Below are positions 40,215 to 48,709 of a stretch of 64,000 nucleotides of DNA, piece by piece. Location of the stretch: NCBI GenBank assembly GCA_030263275.1, contig SZOR01000032.1:19170-83169 (forward strand), written 5' to 3'. The notes under the pieces are model-generated. The model was given only the letters and a program-made list of their open reading frames with translations. It was not told the DNA's origin and did no database searches. The DNA is from DSNY01 sp016861185. GTDB taxonomy: Bacteria > Pseudomonadota > Gammaproteobacteria > Burkholderiales > Burkholderiaceae_F. The position numbers and the translations under genes were made by a program. Every line of letters starts with the position of its first letter. Positions within the stretch are counted from its first letter, which is position 1.

Positions 40215-42629
40215 TCAGGACGTCGCCTCTTCGCCGCGCGGCGGCGGCCGCACGCGCGCGAACTCGCGCAGCCGCGCCTCGACGCGCGCGTTGACGCTGT
40301 CCGACGCAAACGCGCCGTCGGCCGCGCGTTCGCCCGCGGCCACGCCTGTCAGCAGCGCGATCGCTTCGTCGACCGTGCGGACGGGCCAGACCGCGAAGCG
40401 GCCGGCCGCGCACGCCTCGATCACGTCCGCGCGCAGCATCAGGTGCTGAACGTTCGCCACCGGGATCAGCACGCCCTGCGTACCGGTCAGGCCGCGCGCG
40501 GCGCACAGGTCGAAGAAACCCTCGATCTTCTCGTTGACGCCGCCGATGGCCTGCACCTCGCCGGCCTGGTTGACCGAGCCGGTCAGCGCGAGATCCTGCC
40601 GCAGCGGCAGTTCCGCCAGCGCCGACAGCAGCGCGCACAACTCGGCGGTGGATGCGCTGTCGCCCTCGACGCCGCCGTACGACTGCTCGAACACGAGGCT
40701 CGCGTGCAGCGACAGCGGCACGTCGAGCGCGTAGCGCCCGCCGAGGAAACCGGCGAGGATCAGCACGCCCTTCGCGTGGATCGGTCCGCCGAGCGCCACC
40801 TCGCGTTCGATGTCGACCAGCTTGCCGGCGCCGGGACGCACGCGCGCGCTGATTCGGCTCGGCCGCCCGAACGCGTAGCCGCCCAGCTCGAGCACCGACA
40901 ACCCGTTGAGCTGGCCGACGCGACGCCCGGAAGTGTCGATCAGCGCGATCTCGCGCAGCGTCGACTCGAGCATGCGCTCGCGCAGGCGGCTCGCGCGGCG
41001 GATCTGCTCCGCGATCGCGCGTTCGACGTCGGCGGCGCCGACCACCGCGCGGCCCGCCTCGCCCGCCCAGAAGTCGGATTCGGTGAGCAGGTCGCGGAGC
41101 GGATCGACGCGCAGGCTGAGCTTGGCGGCGTCGTCGGCCAGACGGCTGGCGCGCCCGATCACGCGTTCGACCGCGGCGCGGTCGAACGGGCGCAGCTTCG
41201 CCTGCTGCGCGATCGACGCGACCAGCCGCGCGTACGCCGCCTCGTTGGTCGCGCCGCGGTCGAACGAATCCTCGAAGTCGGCGAGCACCTTGAAGTGCTC
41301 CGCCAGTTCCGGGTCGTATTCGGCCAGCAGGTAGTACAGCAGCCGCTCGCCGTGCAGGACGACCTTGACGTCGAGCGGGATCGGATCGGGTTCGAGCGAT
41401 ACGGTCGTCGTCAGGCCGAGCAGGTCGTCGATGCGCTCGATCCTGATCTGCTGCGAGCGCAGCGCGCGCTTCAGCGCCAGCCAACTGAACGGCTCGATCA
41501 GCACGCTGCGCACGTCGAGCAGCAGGTAGCCGCCGTTGGCCTGGTGCAGCGCGCCAGGCTTGAGCCGACGGAAGCTCGTCACCATCACGCCGCGATGCCA
41601 TTCGTGCTCGATGCGGCCGACCAGGTTGCCGAGCGTCGGGTGCAGTTCCTCGACCACCGGCGCGCCCGGTGCATCGGCCGGGTGCGTCACGAGCACGTTG
41701 ACCTCGTAGCGGTCGAGCGGGCCGGTGGTCGCCCATTCCTCCTCGCCTTCGCCGTCGCCCGCCTGCGCCGGTGCGATGAAAGCGCCGACGTTGTCGAGCA
41801 GGTCGGCGCGCATCGCGTCGAGGTGCTCGAGCACCTGCGGCAGGTCGGTGAAACGCGTCTGCGTCTCGTCGATCGAGTGGCCGACCGCGAAGCGCGCGGT
41901 ATCGCGGTTCAGCGCGCGGATCTCGTCGCGGCGCTGCTTGTCCCAGCGCGGGATCGAATGCAGGATGTCCTCGAGCCGCTTTTCGAACTCCTGCAGCGTG
42001 GCCTGCACGCGCGAACGCTCCTCCTCCGGCAGCGCGTTGAACAGCTCCGGCTTCAGCACTTCGCCGTCTTTCAGCGGCGCGATGCCGAAGCCGAACGGCG
42101 TACGCACGACGGCGACCGAGCGCTCGGCCGCCTCGCGGGTCAGCGCGCCGAACGCCTCCTCCTGCTTGCGGCGGAACGACTCGTCGATCGCGCCCCGCCG
42201 CGCCTGGTACTCCTGCGACTCGAACGCCGCCGGCAGCGCGACCTCGAGGTCCTTGATCAGGTCGCGGATCGCGTCGCGGAACTGCGGGCCGCGTCCCGGC
42301 GGCAGCTGCATCGCACGCGGCTTTTGCGGAGCCGCGAAGTTGTGCACGTACACCCAGTCGGGCGGCACCGGCTCGTCGCGCCCCTTGGCTTCCAGCATCG
42401 CCTTGACGGTGCGGTCCATGTCACTGCCGGGCGAGCCGATCACGAACAGGTTGAAGCCGGCATGCCCGATGCGCGCGCCGAAGCGCACCGCATCGAGCGC
42501 GCGCTCCTGCCCGACCGGCAACCCGATCGGAGCAAGATCGGCGGTCGTCGCGAACGCGATCGCCGACAGATCGGCCCGGCGCGCGAGTCGTGCGGCCGGC
42601 AGCGGCGCAACCGCGAGAGTTCCGTTCAC
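40215..42629 (-). CDS. Lon-like ATP-dependent protease (AAA_32/LonC type)
   Basis: The 804-residue protein combines an AAA_32-type ATPase region with a C-terminal Lon protease domain. The N-terminal loop FNLFVIGSPGSDMDRTVKAM is a degenerate Walker A lacking the usual GKS/T; divergence at this loop is common in the family. Later segments are GGYLLLDVRSVLIEPFSW, KVVLHGERLLYYLLAEYDPE and FGRPSRISARVRPGAG. The protease dyad is Ser in GVEGDSASTAELCALL (about 658) and Lys in IGGVNEKIEGFFDLC (about 703). It starts with GTG overlapping the TGA of the previous gene, so it is coupled to the host-attachment-family protein. Confidence 0.9.
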   Translation of the reverse strand: MNGTLAVAPLPAARLARRADLSAIAFATTADLAPIGLPVGQERALDAVRFGARIGHAGFNLFVIGSPGSDMDRTVKAMLEAKGRDEPVPPDWVYVHNFAAPQKPRAMQLPPGRGPQFRDAIRDLIKDLEVALPAAFESQEYQARRGAIDESFRRKQEEAFGALTREAAERSVAVVRTPFGFGIAPLKDGEVLKPELFNALPEEERSRVQATLQEFEKRLEDILHSIPRWDKQRRDEIRALNRDTARFAVGHSIDETQTRFTDLPQVLEHLDAMRADLLDNVGAFIAPAQAGDGEGEEEWATTGPLDRYEVNVLVTHPADAPGAPVVEELHPTLGNLVGRIEHEWHRGVMVTSFRRLKPGALHQANGGYLLLDVRSVLIEPFSWLALKRALRSQQIRIERIDDLLGLTTTVSLEPDPIPLDVKVVLHGERLLYYLLAEYDPELAEHFKVLADFEDSFDRGATNEAAYARLVASIAQQAKLRPFDRAAVERVIGRASRLADDAAKLSLRVDPLRDLLTESDFWAGEAGRAVVGAADVERAIAEQIRRASRLRERMLESTLREIALIDTSGRRVGQLNGLSVLELGGYAFGRPSRISARVRPGAGKLVDIEREVALGGPIHAKGVLILAGFLGGRYALDVPLSLHASLVFEQSYGGVEGDSASTAELCALLSALAELPLRQDLALTGSVNQAGEVQAIGGVNEKIEGFFDLCAARGLTGTQGVLIPVANVQHLMLRADVIEACAAGRFAVWPVRTVDEAIALLTGVAAGERAADGAFASDSVNARVEARLREFARVRPPPRGEEATS

Positions 42630-43081
42630 TTCGGCGTCCCGAGCTGTTCCTTCAGCCGCGCCTGCAGCTCCTTCTGCGCCAGCTGGGTGTAGTCGTGCGC
42701 GAGCTGCGCGTCGATGCAGCGGCGCACGCCGGCCGGCAGTTGCGCGGCGAGCATCCCGAGAAAGGGATTCGACGCCACGAGCGTCAGCTTCTCGTAGCGG
42801 CCGGCCTTCAACGCGTCCGCGAGATGCGCGCCCAACGCGCGCGCGAACTGCTCGACCTCGTTGCGGCGCGGATCCGTGCGCGGCACGAACTTCGTGCTGT
42901 CGTTACCGTGGCCGCGCACGCCGCCCGGTCGGTCGGCGACCAGGTCCGAGCCCTTCATCCGGCTGGCGGCGTGTTCGAACTCGGCCTCGCGCGCGAGCGT
43001 CCAGTTCGCCTTGCGCGGGTCGCGGCTGTAGCAGACCGCGCGCGAGCCGTTGGCGACCAGGATCCAGTGCCCGTTGGCCAT
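42626..43081 (-). CDS. Host attachment family protein
   Basis: The 151-residue protein belongs to the 'host attachment' (PF10116) family: WILVANGSRAVCYSRDPRKA at the N-terminus, then HAASRMKGSDLVADRPGG, PRRNEVEQFARALGAHLADA and LVASNPFLGMLAAQLP. Members are related to the eRF1 domain 1/baeRF group; the family name comes from plant-associated bacteria, and the actual role is probably ribosome- or stress-related. GGAGGTCAC precedes the ATG. It heads a three-gene operon with the Lon-like protease and the Usp, behind an FNR-type site. Confidence 0.88.
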   Translation of the reverse strand: MANGHWILVANGSRAVCYSRDPRKANWTLAREAEFEHAASRMKGSDLVADRPGGVRGHGNDSTKFVPRTDPRRNEVEQFARALGAHLADALKAGRYEKLTLVASNPFLGMLAAQLPAGVRRCIDAQLAHDYTQLAQKELQARLKEQLGTPK

Positions 43082-43163
43082 GTGACCTCCTGTGTTGAGC
43101 GTCGGGGAGAAGGGTGTCCGCGGCCTCGCGCCTCCAAGCATGGACGCGCGACCCGGTCCGCGC

Positions 43164-43177
43164 TTGATGACGGTCAA
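43164..43177. promoter_or_regulatory. FNR/CRP-type palindrome upstream of the host-attachment/Lon/Usp operon
   Basis: TTGATGACGGTCAA matches TTGA-N6-TCAA exactly. On the minus strand a CATGCT hexamer (43142-43137) sits at the spacing of a class II FNR-dependent -10. The site is 82 bp before the operon start codon, and the divergent side faces the 3' end of another gene. Confidence 0.55.
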
Positions 43178-43210
43178 GCGTGCAGCGTCCGGCCGCGCGC
43201 GTCGTCGGCA

Positions 43211-44794
43211 TCAGTGCGTAGCGGCGAGCGCGCCGGCCAGTGCGCCGCAGCGCCGCGCCACTTCGTCGAAAGGCGCGTCGGTGTTGATGCGCCACGCGAC
43301 GGCGCGCTCGTCGTCCTGCACGTCTTCGCACCATCCGAGCTGGCGTTCGAGCACGTCGAGCGTGGCGTCCGACGCATCGCGGTCGGCGGCGACGCGCGCC
43401 GCCACCCGCGCACGCAGCACCGCAGGCGGCGCACTGCACGCGACCAGCGCGAAGCGCACACCGAGCGAGCCGGCCAGCGCGCGCAGCGCCGCGCGTTCGG
43501 CGTGCTTCAGGAACGCCGCGTCGACGATCGCCGTGAAGCCGCCGTCGACGATCGCGCGCGCCGCACTGGCGAGCCGCTCATAGGTCGCGCGCGTGGCATC
43601 GCCGCCGTACAGCTCGGCACGCAGTTCCGCATCGACGCGGGCGTTCGGCGCCAGCGAAAACATCCGCTTGCGCTCGACGTCGGAGCGCACGCGAACGGCG
43701 CCCAAGTGCTCGAGCAGCTGCTGCGCGACGAAGGTCTTGCCCGAACCGGACAGGCCGTGCATCGCGACCAGCAGCGGTGGTCCGGGCCGCGCGAGCCGTT
43801 CGGCGAGCGCGACGTGATCGGCGAAATCGCCGTGCTGGTGCACGCGCAGCGCGGGCGCCACCGCCGGCTGCTGCGCGCGGATCAGCGCGACCTTGGCGCG
43901 CACCAGCGCGCGGTAGACGAGGTACGGGCGCGCGAGCGGCACCGCGCCGTAGTCGCCGGTGGCTTCCAGATACCCGTTCAGCAGGCGCCAGGCCAGGCGG
44001 GGCTCGGCGCGGTCGAGCAGGTCCATCACGGTGAACGCGAGATCGCTCAGCACGTCGATGCAGCGCAGCTCGTCGTTGAACTCGATGCAGTCGAACGGTA
44101 TCGGCGCGCCGTCGACGAGCACGATGTTGCCGAGGTGCAGATCGCCGTGGCACTCGCGCACGAAGCCGTCGCGATGGCGCGCCTGCAGCAGCGCCGCGCG
44201 CCGCTCGAGCTCGCGCCGCGTCCAGTCGGCGAGCGCGTCGATGCGCGCGCGGTCGACGCTCGCACCGACGTGCTCGCGCAAACCTTCGACGTTGTCGAGC
44301 AGCCAGCGCGCGACCGTACCGGCCGAACCGAGCGCGCTCGCCGCATCGACGCGCGGCGCTCCCATGTGGACCGCGGCGATCGCCGCGGCGAGCCGGTCGA
44401 TGCAGGCGGCGTCGAGGCGGCCGGCGCGCACCCGCGCGTCGAGCAGATCCTCGGCGGCGAAGCGGCGCATCCGCACCGCCCAGTCGATCGGCGCGCCCGG
44501 GCCGCCCAAGCGCGGCGCGTCGACCGTTCCGGTGATCGCGAGCACGTCGAGGTAAAGCTGCGGCGCCGTGCGGCGGTTCAGCTGCAGTTCCTGCTCGCAG
44601 AAGCGCCGGCGCGCTGCGAGTGTCGTGAAGTCGAGGAAGCCGAGGTCGACCGGCTTCTTCAGCTTGTAGGCGAACTCGCCCGCGAGCAGCACGGTCGAGA
44701 TGTGCGTCTCGATCGTCTCCACCGCGCCGCCGCCGAGCCGAGCCCGCAGCGCGCCGACGAGCCGCGCATGCTGCTGCATCCGGTCCGTTTCCAT
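43211..44794 (-). CDS. Fusion of aminoglycoside phosphotransferase-like domain and P-loop kinase
   Basis: The 527-residue protein has an N-terminal APH/ChoK-like kinase region: STVLLAGEFAYKLKKPVDLG with a candidate ATP Lys at about 45, the catalytic loop VRECHGDLHLGNIVLV at about 212, and PFDCIEFNDELRCIDV as the metal-binding segment. A C-terminal P-loop domain (MHGLSGSGKTFVAQQLLEHL, about 345) resembles gluconate/zeta-toxin-type kinases. Proteins of this layout are widespread and unassigned. It may phosphorylate two substrates or use one domain as a regulator. The stop lies 33 bp from the FNR-type site. Confidence 0.85.
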   Translation of the reverse strand: METDRMQQHARLVGALRARLGGGAVETIETHISTVLLAGEFAYKLKKPVDLGFLDFTTLAARRRFCEQELQLNRRTAPQLYLDVLAITGTVDAPRLGGPGAPIDWAVRMRRFAAEDLLDARVRAGRLDAACIDRLAAAIAAVHMGAPRVDAASALGSAGTVARWLLDNVEGLREHVGASVDRARIDALADWTRRELERRAALLQARHRDGFVRECHGDLHLGNIVLVDGAPIPFDCIEFNDELRCIDVLSDLAFTVMDLLDRAEPRLAWRLLNGYLEATGDYGAVPLARPYLVYRALVRAKVALIRAQQPAVAPALRVHQHGDFADHVALAERLARPGPPLLVAMHGLSGSGKTFVAQQLLEHLGAVRVRSDVERKRMFSLAPNARVDAELRAELYGGDATRATYERLASAARAIVDGGFTAIVDAAFLKHAERAALRALAGSLGVRFALVACSAPPAVLRARVAARVAADRDASDATLDVLERQLGWCEDVQDDERAVAWRINTDAPFDEVARRCGALAGALAATH

Positions 44795-44836
44795 CGCGGG
44801 GGCTCGGCGGAACGATCGTCGTGCGGCCGCGGCACT

Positions 44837-44941
44837 TCAGTCGGCGCGGCGCCCGAACGCGCTGCGGATGCGCGCGAGCTCGCTCAGCTTGTCGACGCCG
44901 ACCATGCCGAGCGCGCCTGAACTGCGGGCGGTCGAGTTCAC
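44837..44941 (-). CDS. Possible 34-residue protein coupled to the molybdopterin oxidoreductase
   Basis: A GTG overlaps the oxidoreductase TGA (GTGA) and opens a frame for 34 residues containing MVGVDKLSELARIRSAFGRR. The GTGA arrangement is the same as in five confirmed gene pairs in this window. The length is short and no family is known, so it may be a chance frame. Confidence 0.25.
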   Translation of the reverse strand: MNSTARSSGALGMVGVDKLSELARIRSAFGRRAD

Positions 44942-47034
44942 GCGGGCGGCCGGTTCGGCGCGCGCTCGACTTCGACCAGGCAGTCGTAGAAGGTCGGCGC
45001 CCGGCCCAGATCGGTCAGCGCTTGGCTCGTCACTTCGTTCGCGTTGCGGCCGTCGCGCGCGAGCTTTTTCCACCAGATCGACAGCGCGACGACCACACCG
45101 CGCCGCGCGCGGTCGGTCACCCGCGCCGCGAGCTCGAACGAGCCGCGGTCGTTGAACACGCGCACGCGGTCGCCGTCGGCGATGCCGCGCGCGGCGGCGT
45201 CGTCCGGGTGGATCTCGAGCTGCGGTTCGCCTTCGGCATCGCGCAGGCTCTTGACGTTGACGAAGGTCGAGTTCAGGAAGTTGCGCGCCGGCGGCGAGAT
45301 GATCGCGAGCGGATAGCGCCCGGCGAGCTGCGGATTGCTGGTCGGTCCCTCGTACGGCGCCACGTAATCGGGCAGCGGGTCGAGGCCCTGCTCGGCGAGC
45401 CGCGGTGAATAGAACTCGCACTTGCCCGAAGGCGTGGCGAAGCCGCCTTCGGCGAAAGGCGCGTAGGCCGCCGGCAGATCGAGCCGCTGCCAGCCCTGCG
45501 CCTTCGCGATCTGCCAGTCGTAGTTCGCGGTCGCCCCGGACTTGCGGAACACGCGTGCGGCGATGTCTTCGTCGCTTTCGCGGAAACAGTCTTCGGTGAA
45601 ACCCATCCGCGCAGCGAGCCGGCGAAAGATTTCGCTGTTCGGCAGCGCCTCGCCGAGCGGCTCGATCGCCGGGTTGTTGGAGACGACGTACAGGTGTCCA
45701 TACGGCTTGACGACGTCGATGTGCTCGAGTTGCGTCGTCGCCGGCAGCACGTAATCGGCGTAGTCGGCGGTGTCGGTCAGAAAATGCTCGAGCACGACGG
45801 TGAACAGATCCTCGCGCGCGAAGCCCTCTGCCACCTTCCTCGATTCCGGCGCGACCGCGACCGGGTTGCTGTTGTAGACGACGAGCGCGTCGATCGGCGG
45901 ATTCGCGTGCAGCAGGTCGTCGCCGATCGTGCTCATGTTGACCGTACGCGGCCGGCGCCCGCCGAGCAGTTCCGGGTGGTACAGGTCTTCGGCGTCGAGC
46001 TGGAACAGCCCGCTCGTCGACAGCAGCAGTCCGCCCGCGGGATCGCGCCAGTGGCCGGCGAGCGCGGGCAGGCACGCGACCGCGCGCACCGCATTGCCGC
46101 CGCCGCGAGCGCGCTGCATGCCGTAGTTGAGCCGGATCGCGGCCGGGCGGAGGTGCCAGTAGTCGTACGCAAGCGATTCGACCTCACCGGCCGTGATGCC
46201 GCAGATCGAGGCCACGCGCTGCGGGTCGTACGCGCCTACGCGCTCGGCGAACGCATCGAAGCCGAGCGTGTGGCGGGCGATGTAATCGCGGTCGATCCAG
46301 CCCTCGCGGATCAGCACGTGCGCCATCCCCAGCGCCAGCGCGCCGTCGGTGCCGGGCAGCAGCGCGATGTGCTGGTGGCACTTCTCCGCGGTCAGCGACC
46401 GGTACGGATCGATCGCGACGAGCTTGGCGCCGCGCCGCTTGGCCTGCTGCGCGCGGCTCCACAGGTGCAGGTTCGACGCGATCGCGTTGGTGCCCCAGAA
46501 GACGATCAGCTTGCTGTGCTCGAACTGCTCCACGTCGGTGCCGGCGCGCAGCCCGAGCGTGGCGTGCAGCCCTTCGGTGCCGGCGGTCGCGCAGATCGTG
46601 CGGTCGAGCAGGCTCGCGCCGAGCTTGTGAAAAAAGCGGCTCGCCATCGCCTCGCCCTGCACCAGCCCCATCGTGCCGCAGTACGAGTACGGCACGATGC
46701 GCTGCGGATCGACCGCGGCGATGCGCGCGAGTCGCGCGGCGATGTCGTCGAGCGCCTCGTCCCAGCTCACGCGCGCGAAGCGCCCTTCGCCCTTGCGGCC
46801 GATGCGCTTGAGCGGATGCAGCACGCGCTCGGCGTGATAGGTCCGCTCCAGATAGCGGCTCACCTTGGTGCACAGGCTGCCCGCGGTGGTCGGATGCTCG
46901 GGATCGCCGGCGACTCTCACCGCCACGCGCTTGCCGTCGCGTTTCTCGACGGTGACCAGCATCGCGCAGGTGTCGGGGCAGTCGTGCGGGCACGCGGCGC
47001 GCACGACTTCGACGTCACGACCAGTGGACTGCAT
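44938..47034 (-). CDS. Molybdopterin-dependent oxidoreductase with N-terminal [4Fe-4S] cluster
   Basis: The 698-residue protein is a DMSO-reductase/formate-dehydrogenase-like Mo/W-bisPGD enzyme. The N-terminal cluster ligands are Cys15, Cys19, Cys23 (CPHDCPDTC) and Cys56 (AGSLCTKVS). Cofactor blocks include FWGTNAIASNLHLWSRAQ, AIDPYRSLTAEKCHQHIALLPGTDGALALGMA, LVVYNSNPVAVAP, LPATTQLEHID, and a C-terminal molydopterin-binding domain (EIHPDDAAARGIADGDRVRV). There is no Tat signal, so it is cytoplasmic. No partner subunit genes are adjacent and the substrate is unknown. Confidence 0.9.
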   Translation of the reverse strand: MQSTGRDVEVVRAACPHDCPDTCAMLVTVEKRDGKRVAVRVAGDPEHPTTAGSLCTKVSRYLERTYHAERVLHPLKRIGRKGEGRFARVSWDEALDDIAARLARIAAVDPQRIVPYSYCGTMGLVQGEAMASRFFHKLGASLLDRTICATAGTEGLHATLGLRAGTDVEQFEHSKLIVFWGTNAIASNLHLWSRAQQAKRRGAKLVAIDPYRSLTAEKCHQHIALLPGTDGALALGMAHVLIREGWIDRDYIARHTLGFDAFAERVGAYDPQRVASICGITAGEVESLAYDYWHLRPAAIRLNYGMQRARGGGNAVRAVACLPALAGHWRDPAGGLLLSTSGLFQLDAEDLYHPELLGGRRPRTVNMSTIGDDLLHANPPIDALVVYNSNPVAVAPESRKVAEGFAREDLFTVVLEHFLTDTADYADYVLPATTQLEHIDVVKPYGHLYVVSNNPAIEPLGEALPNSEIFRRLAARMGFTEDCFRESDEDIAARVFRKSGATANYDWQIAKAQGWQRLDLPAAYAPFAEGGFATPSGKCEFYSPRLAEQGLDPLPDYVAPYEGPTSNPQLAGRYPLAIISPPARNFLNSTFVNVKSLRDAEGEPQLEIHPDDAAARGIADGDRVRVFNDRGSFELAARVTDRARRGVVVALSIWWKKLARDGRNANEVTSQALTDLGRAPTFYDCLVEVERAPNRPPA

Positions 47035-47071
47035 GCGCCGATGCTAGCGCATGCAGCGGCGCCCAGCCGCG

Positions 47072-47428
47072 CTATGGGACGTCGGACGCGAGCGCGTCGA
47101 GCTTGCGATGTTCGGCGACCTTGTTGGCGCGCCACCACGCGAGCAGGCGCTCGAAGTCCCCGCCGAATCTCTCCGCCTTGAGCCGGTCGTAGACCGCGTG
47201 GCAGAGCACCGCGTCGAGCGTGGCGACCGCGCCCGTCGTCGCGACGTAGTCGCAGATCCAGAAGGCTTTCTCGAGGTCCGCGACCGCGAGCGTGGTCGCA
47301 ATGGCGGTCGCCTCGTGCGACGCGTCCTGTCGCTGCTGTGCGTGCGCCCCGCCGGCGCCGGCCGCAAGCGCCGTCAGCACGACGGCGAAGGGCAAGACGA
47401 CTGACCGAACGGCGTTCCGGACTGACAT
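47072..47428 (-). CDS. Small exported hypothetical protein
   Basis: The 118-residue product has a signal peptide (MSVRNAVRSVVLPFAVVLTALAA, cleavage after AHA at about 31). The short mature helical domain contains LEKAFWICDYVATTGAVATL, DAVLCHAVYDRLKAERFGG and two cysteines that could form a disulfide. It is not recognised as a family. AGGGAGGTTGTC decides the start. Confidence 0.65.
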   Translation of the reverse strand: MSVRNAVRSVVLPFAVVLTALAAGAGGAHAQQRQDASHEATAIATTLAVADLEKAFWICDYVATTGAVATLDAVLCHAVYDRLKAERFGGDFERLLAWWRANKVAEHRKLDALASDVP

Positions 47429-47745
47429 GACAACCTCCCTGTGCAGCAAGGACGCTTCCCGGTCCGCGGCGCCCGTTCACGGGATCGGCCTGCCGTGCAG
47501 CGTATGTGGCAACGATCCTCCTGCCACGGCGGCCTTTCAACCGGATAAACGACGCCGCACGCGCGGACCGGTCGTGCCGCGAATATTCACGAGCTCGCCG
47601 CGACGCGCCGATCGGCTCGTCTCGAATTGCAGCGCGGAATCCATCGTTTCCCTGCGATTGAAGGGGTCATCGCCTCCCGGATACTCGTCCGCCTCGCGGC
47701 CGTCCGCCGGCCGCTGCAAACGCGGATCCGCAGGAAAGATCACCG
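47429..47745. other. Divergent intergenic region of 317 bp
   Basis: The region separates the small exported gene from the PhnD-like gene. A 35-codon minus-strand frame (47537-47644, MDSALQFETSRSARRG) has a plausible AGGGAAACG site but is too short to support alone. No terminator or clear promoter was found. Confidence 0.35.
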
Positions 47746-48606
47746 ATGAAGTCAGTGATTTCGCCTCGAGCGCGCGGCCGCCGACTTGCCGCGCTGCTCG
47801 TTTCCGTCGTACTCGCTGCGGCCACTGCCGCCGGAGCGGCGCTTGCCCAGCCGCGGCCGCTGATCTTCGGCGTCAGCGAGGGCACCTCGGGCGGCGCGAG
47901 CTTCCTCGATGTGCTGGTCAAGTACCAGCCGCTCGCCGACGAGATCGGGCGCGTGCTCGGCCGCAAGGTCAACGTGCTGCTGGTGCGCGAGTTCGAGCGG
48001 CTCGAAGCGGGCATGCGCGAACGCGACTTCGACATCGTGATGGCGCGCCCGAGCGACTATCCCGCGCGCGGCCTGCGCGACTACGGCTGGCGCTTCGTCG
48101 CCACCGCGCGGCCCGACGGCCAGTGCCTGCTGATCGTGAAGAAAGACTCGCCGCTGCAATCGATCGCCGACGCGAAAGGCAAGCGCTTCATCCTGCCCGA
48201 GTCGAGCGCGTACATGACGAGGTTCTGCCGCGCCGAACTGCGCGATCGCGGCATCGCGATCGAGAAGGAAAGCGTGCAGTACACGCGCGAGCAGTCGACG
48301 GTGGCCTTCGCGCTGCAGGCGGGGCAGGCCGACATCGGCGGTATCGCGTCGTATTCGGGCGCAGCCGGCCAGCTCGACAAGAACAACCAGCGCGTGCTGC
48401 ACCGTTCGATCGCGCAGCCTTACTTTCCGCTGATCGTCAGCAACCGCCTGAGCGCGGCCGACGTGAAGGCGATCCAGGACATGCTGGTCGCGCTCGACAA
48501 GTCCGAGGCGACCAGCAAGGCCGTGCTCGCGCCGATCGGCATCCGCGGCTTCGACGTCGGCACCGAGCCGCGGCTGCGCGCGCTGCTCGGCTGGCTGGAG
48601 AAGTAA
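47746..48606 (+). CDS. PhnD-type phosphate/phosphonate-like periplasmic receptor
   Basis: The 286-residue protein has a signal peptide (basic MKSVISPRARGRR, then LAALLVSVVLAAATAAGAALA). The PhnD-like binding domain shows FGVSEGTSGGASFLDVLVKY, FERLEAGMRERDFDIVMARP, DAKGKRFILPESSAYMTRFC, VAFALQAGQADIGGIASYSG and a C-terminal EPRLRALLGWLEK. Orphan PhnD-like receptors without adjacent ABC genes are common; the ligand may be an oxyanion. Confidence 0.85.
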   Translation: MKSVISPRARGRRLAALLVSVVLAAATAAGAALAQPRPLIFGVSEGTSGGASFLDVLVKYQPLADEIGRVLGRKVNVLLVREFERLEAGMRERDFDIVMARPSDYPARGLRDYGWRFVATARPDGQCLLIVKKDSPLQSIADAKGKRFILPESSAYMTRFCRAELRDRGIAIEKESVQYTREQSTVAFALQAGQADIGGIASYSGAAGQLDKNNQRVLHRSIAQPYFPLIVSNRLSAADVKAIQDMLVALDKSEATSKAVLAPIGIRGFDVGTEPRLRALLGWLEK

Positions 48607-48627
48607 CCGCGCCGTTCGCGCGCGGCC

Positions 48628-48683
48628 TCGAAATCCCCCTGCCCCGCTCCAAATCCCCCCTGCCCCCCTTTACGAAAGGGGGG
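48628..48683. repeat. C-rich dispersed repeat with hairpin between convergent genes (copy 2)
   Basis: AAATCCCCCTGCCCC-type iterations lead into CCCCCCTTT-ACG-AAAGGGGGG (48663-48683), a perfect 9-bp stem. It is the second copy of the element at 39268-39335 and again lies between convergent genes. Further G-rich direct repeats follow to about 48715, beside the M20 gene stop. Confidence 0.72.
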
Positions 48684-48709
48684 TGGGTCAGAGCCCGAAG
48701 GGGGGCGGG

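Noticed and set aside
44938..47034. Selenocysteine in the molybdopterin oxidoreductase, given the formate-dehydrogenase-like fold
   Set aside because: The frame has no internal TGA, and the cofactor-site region reads normally with Cys in DRTICATAGTEG.
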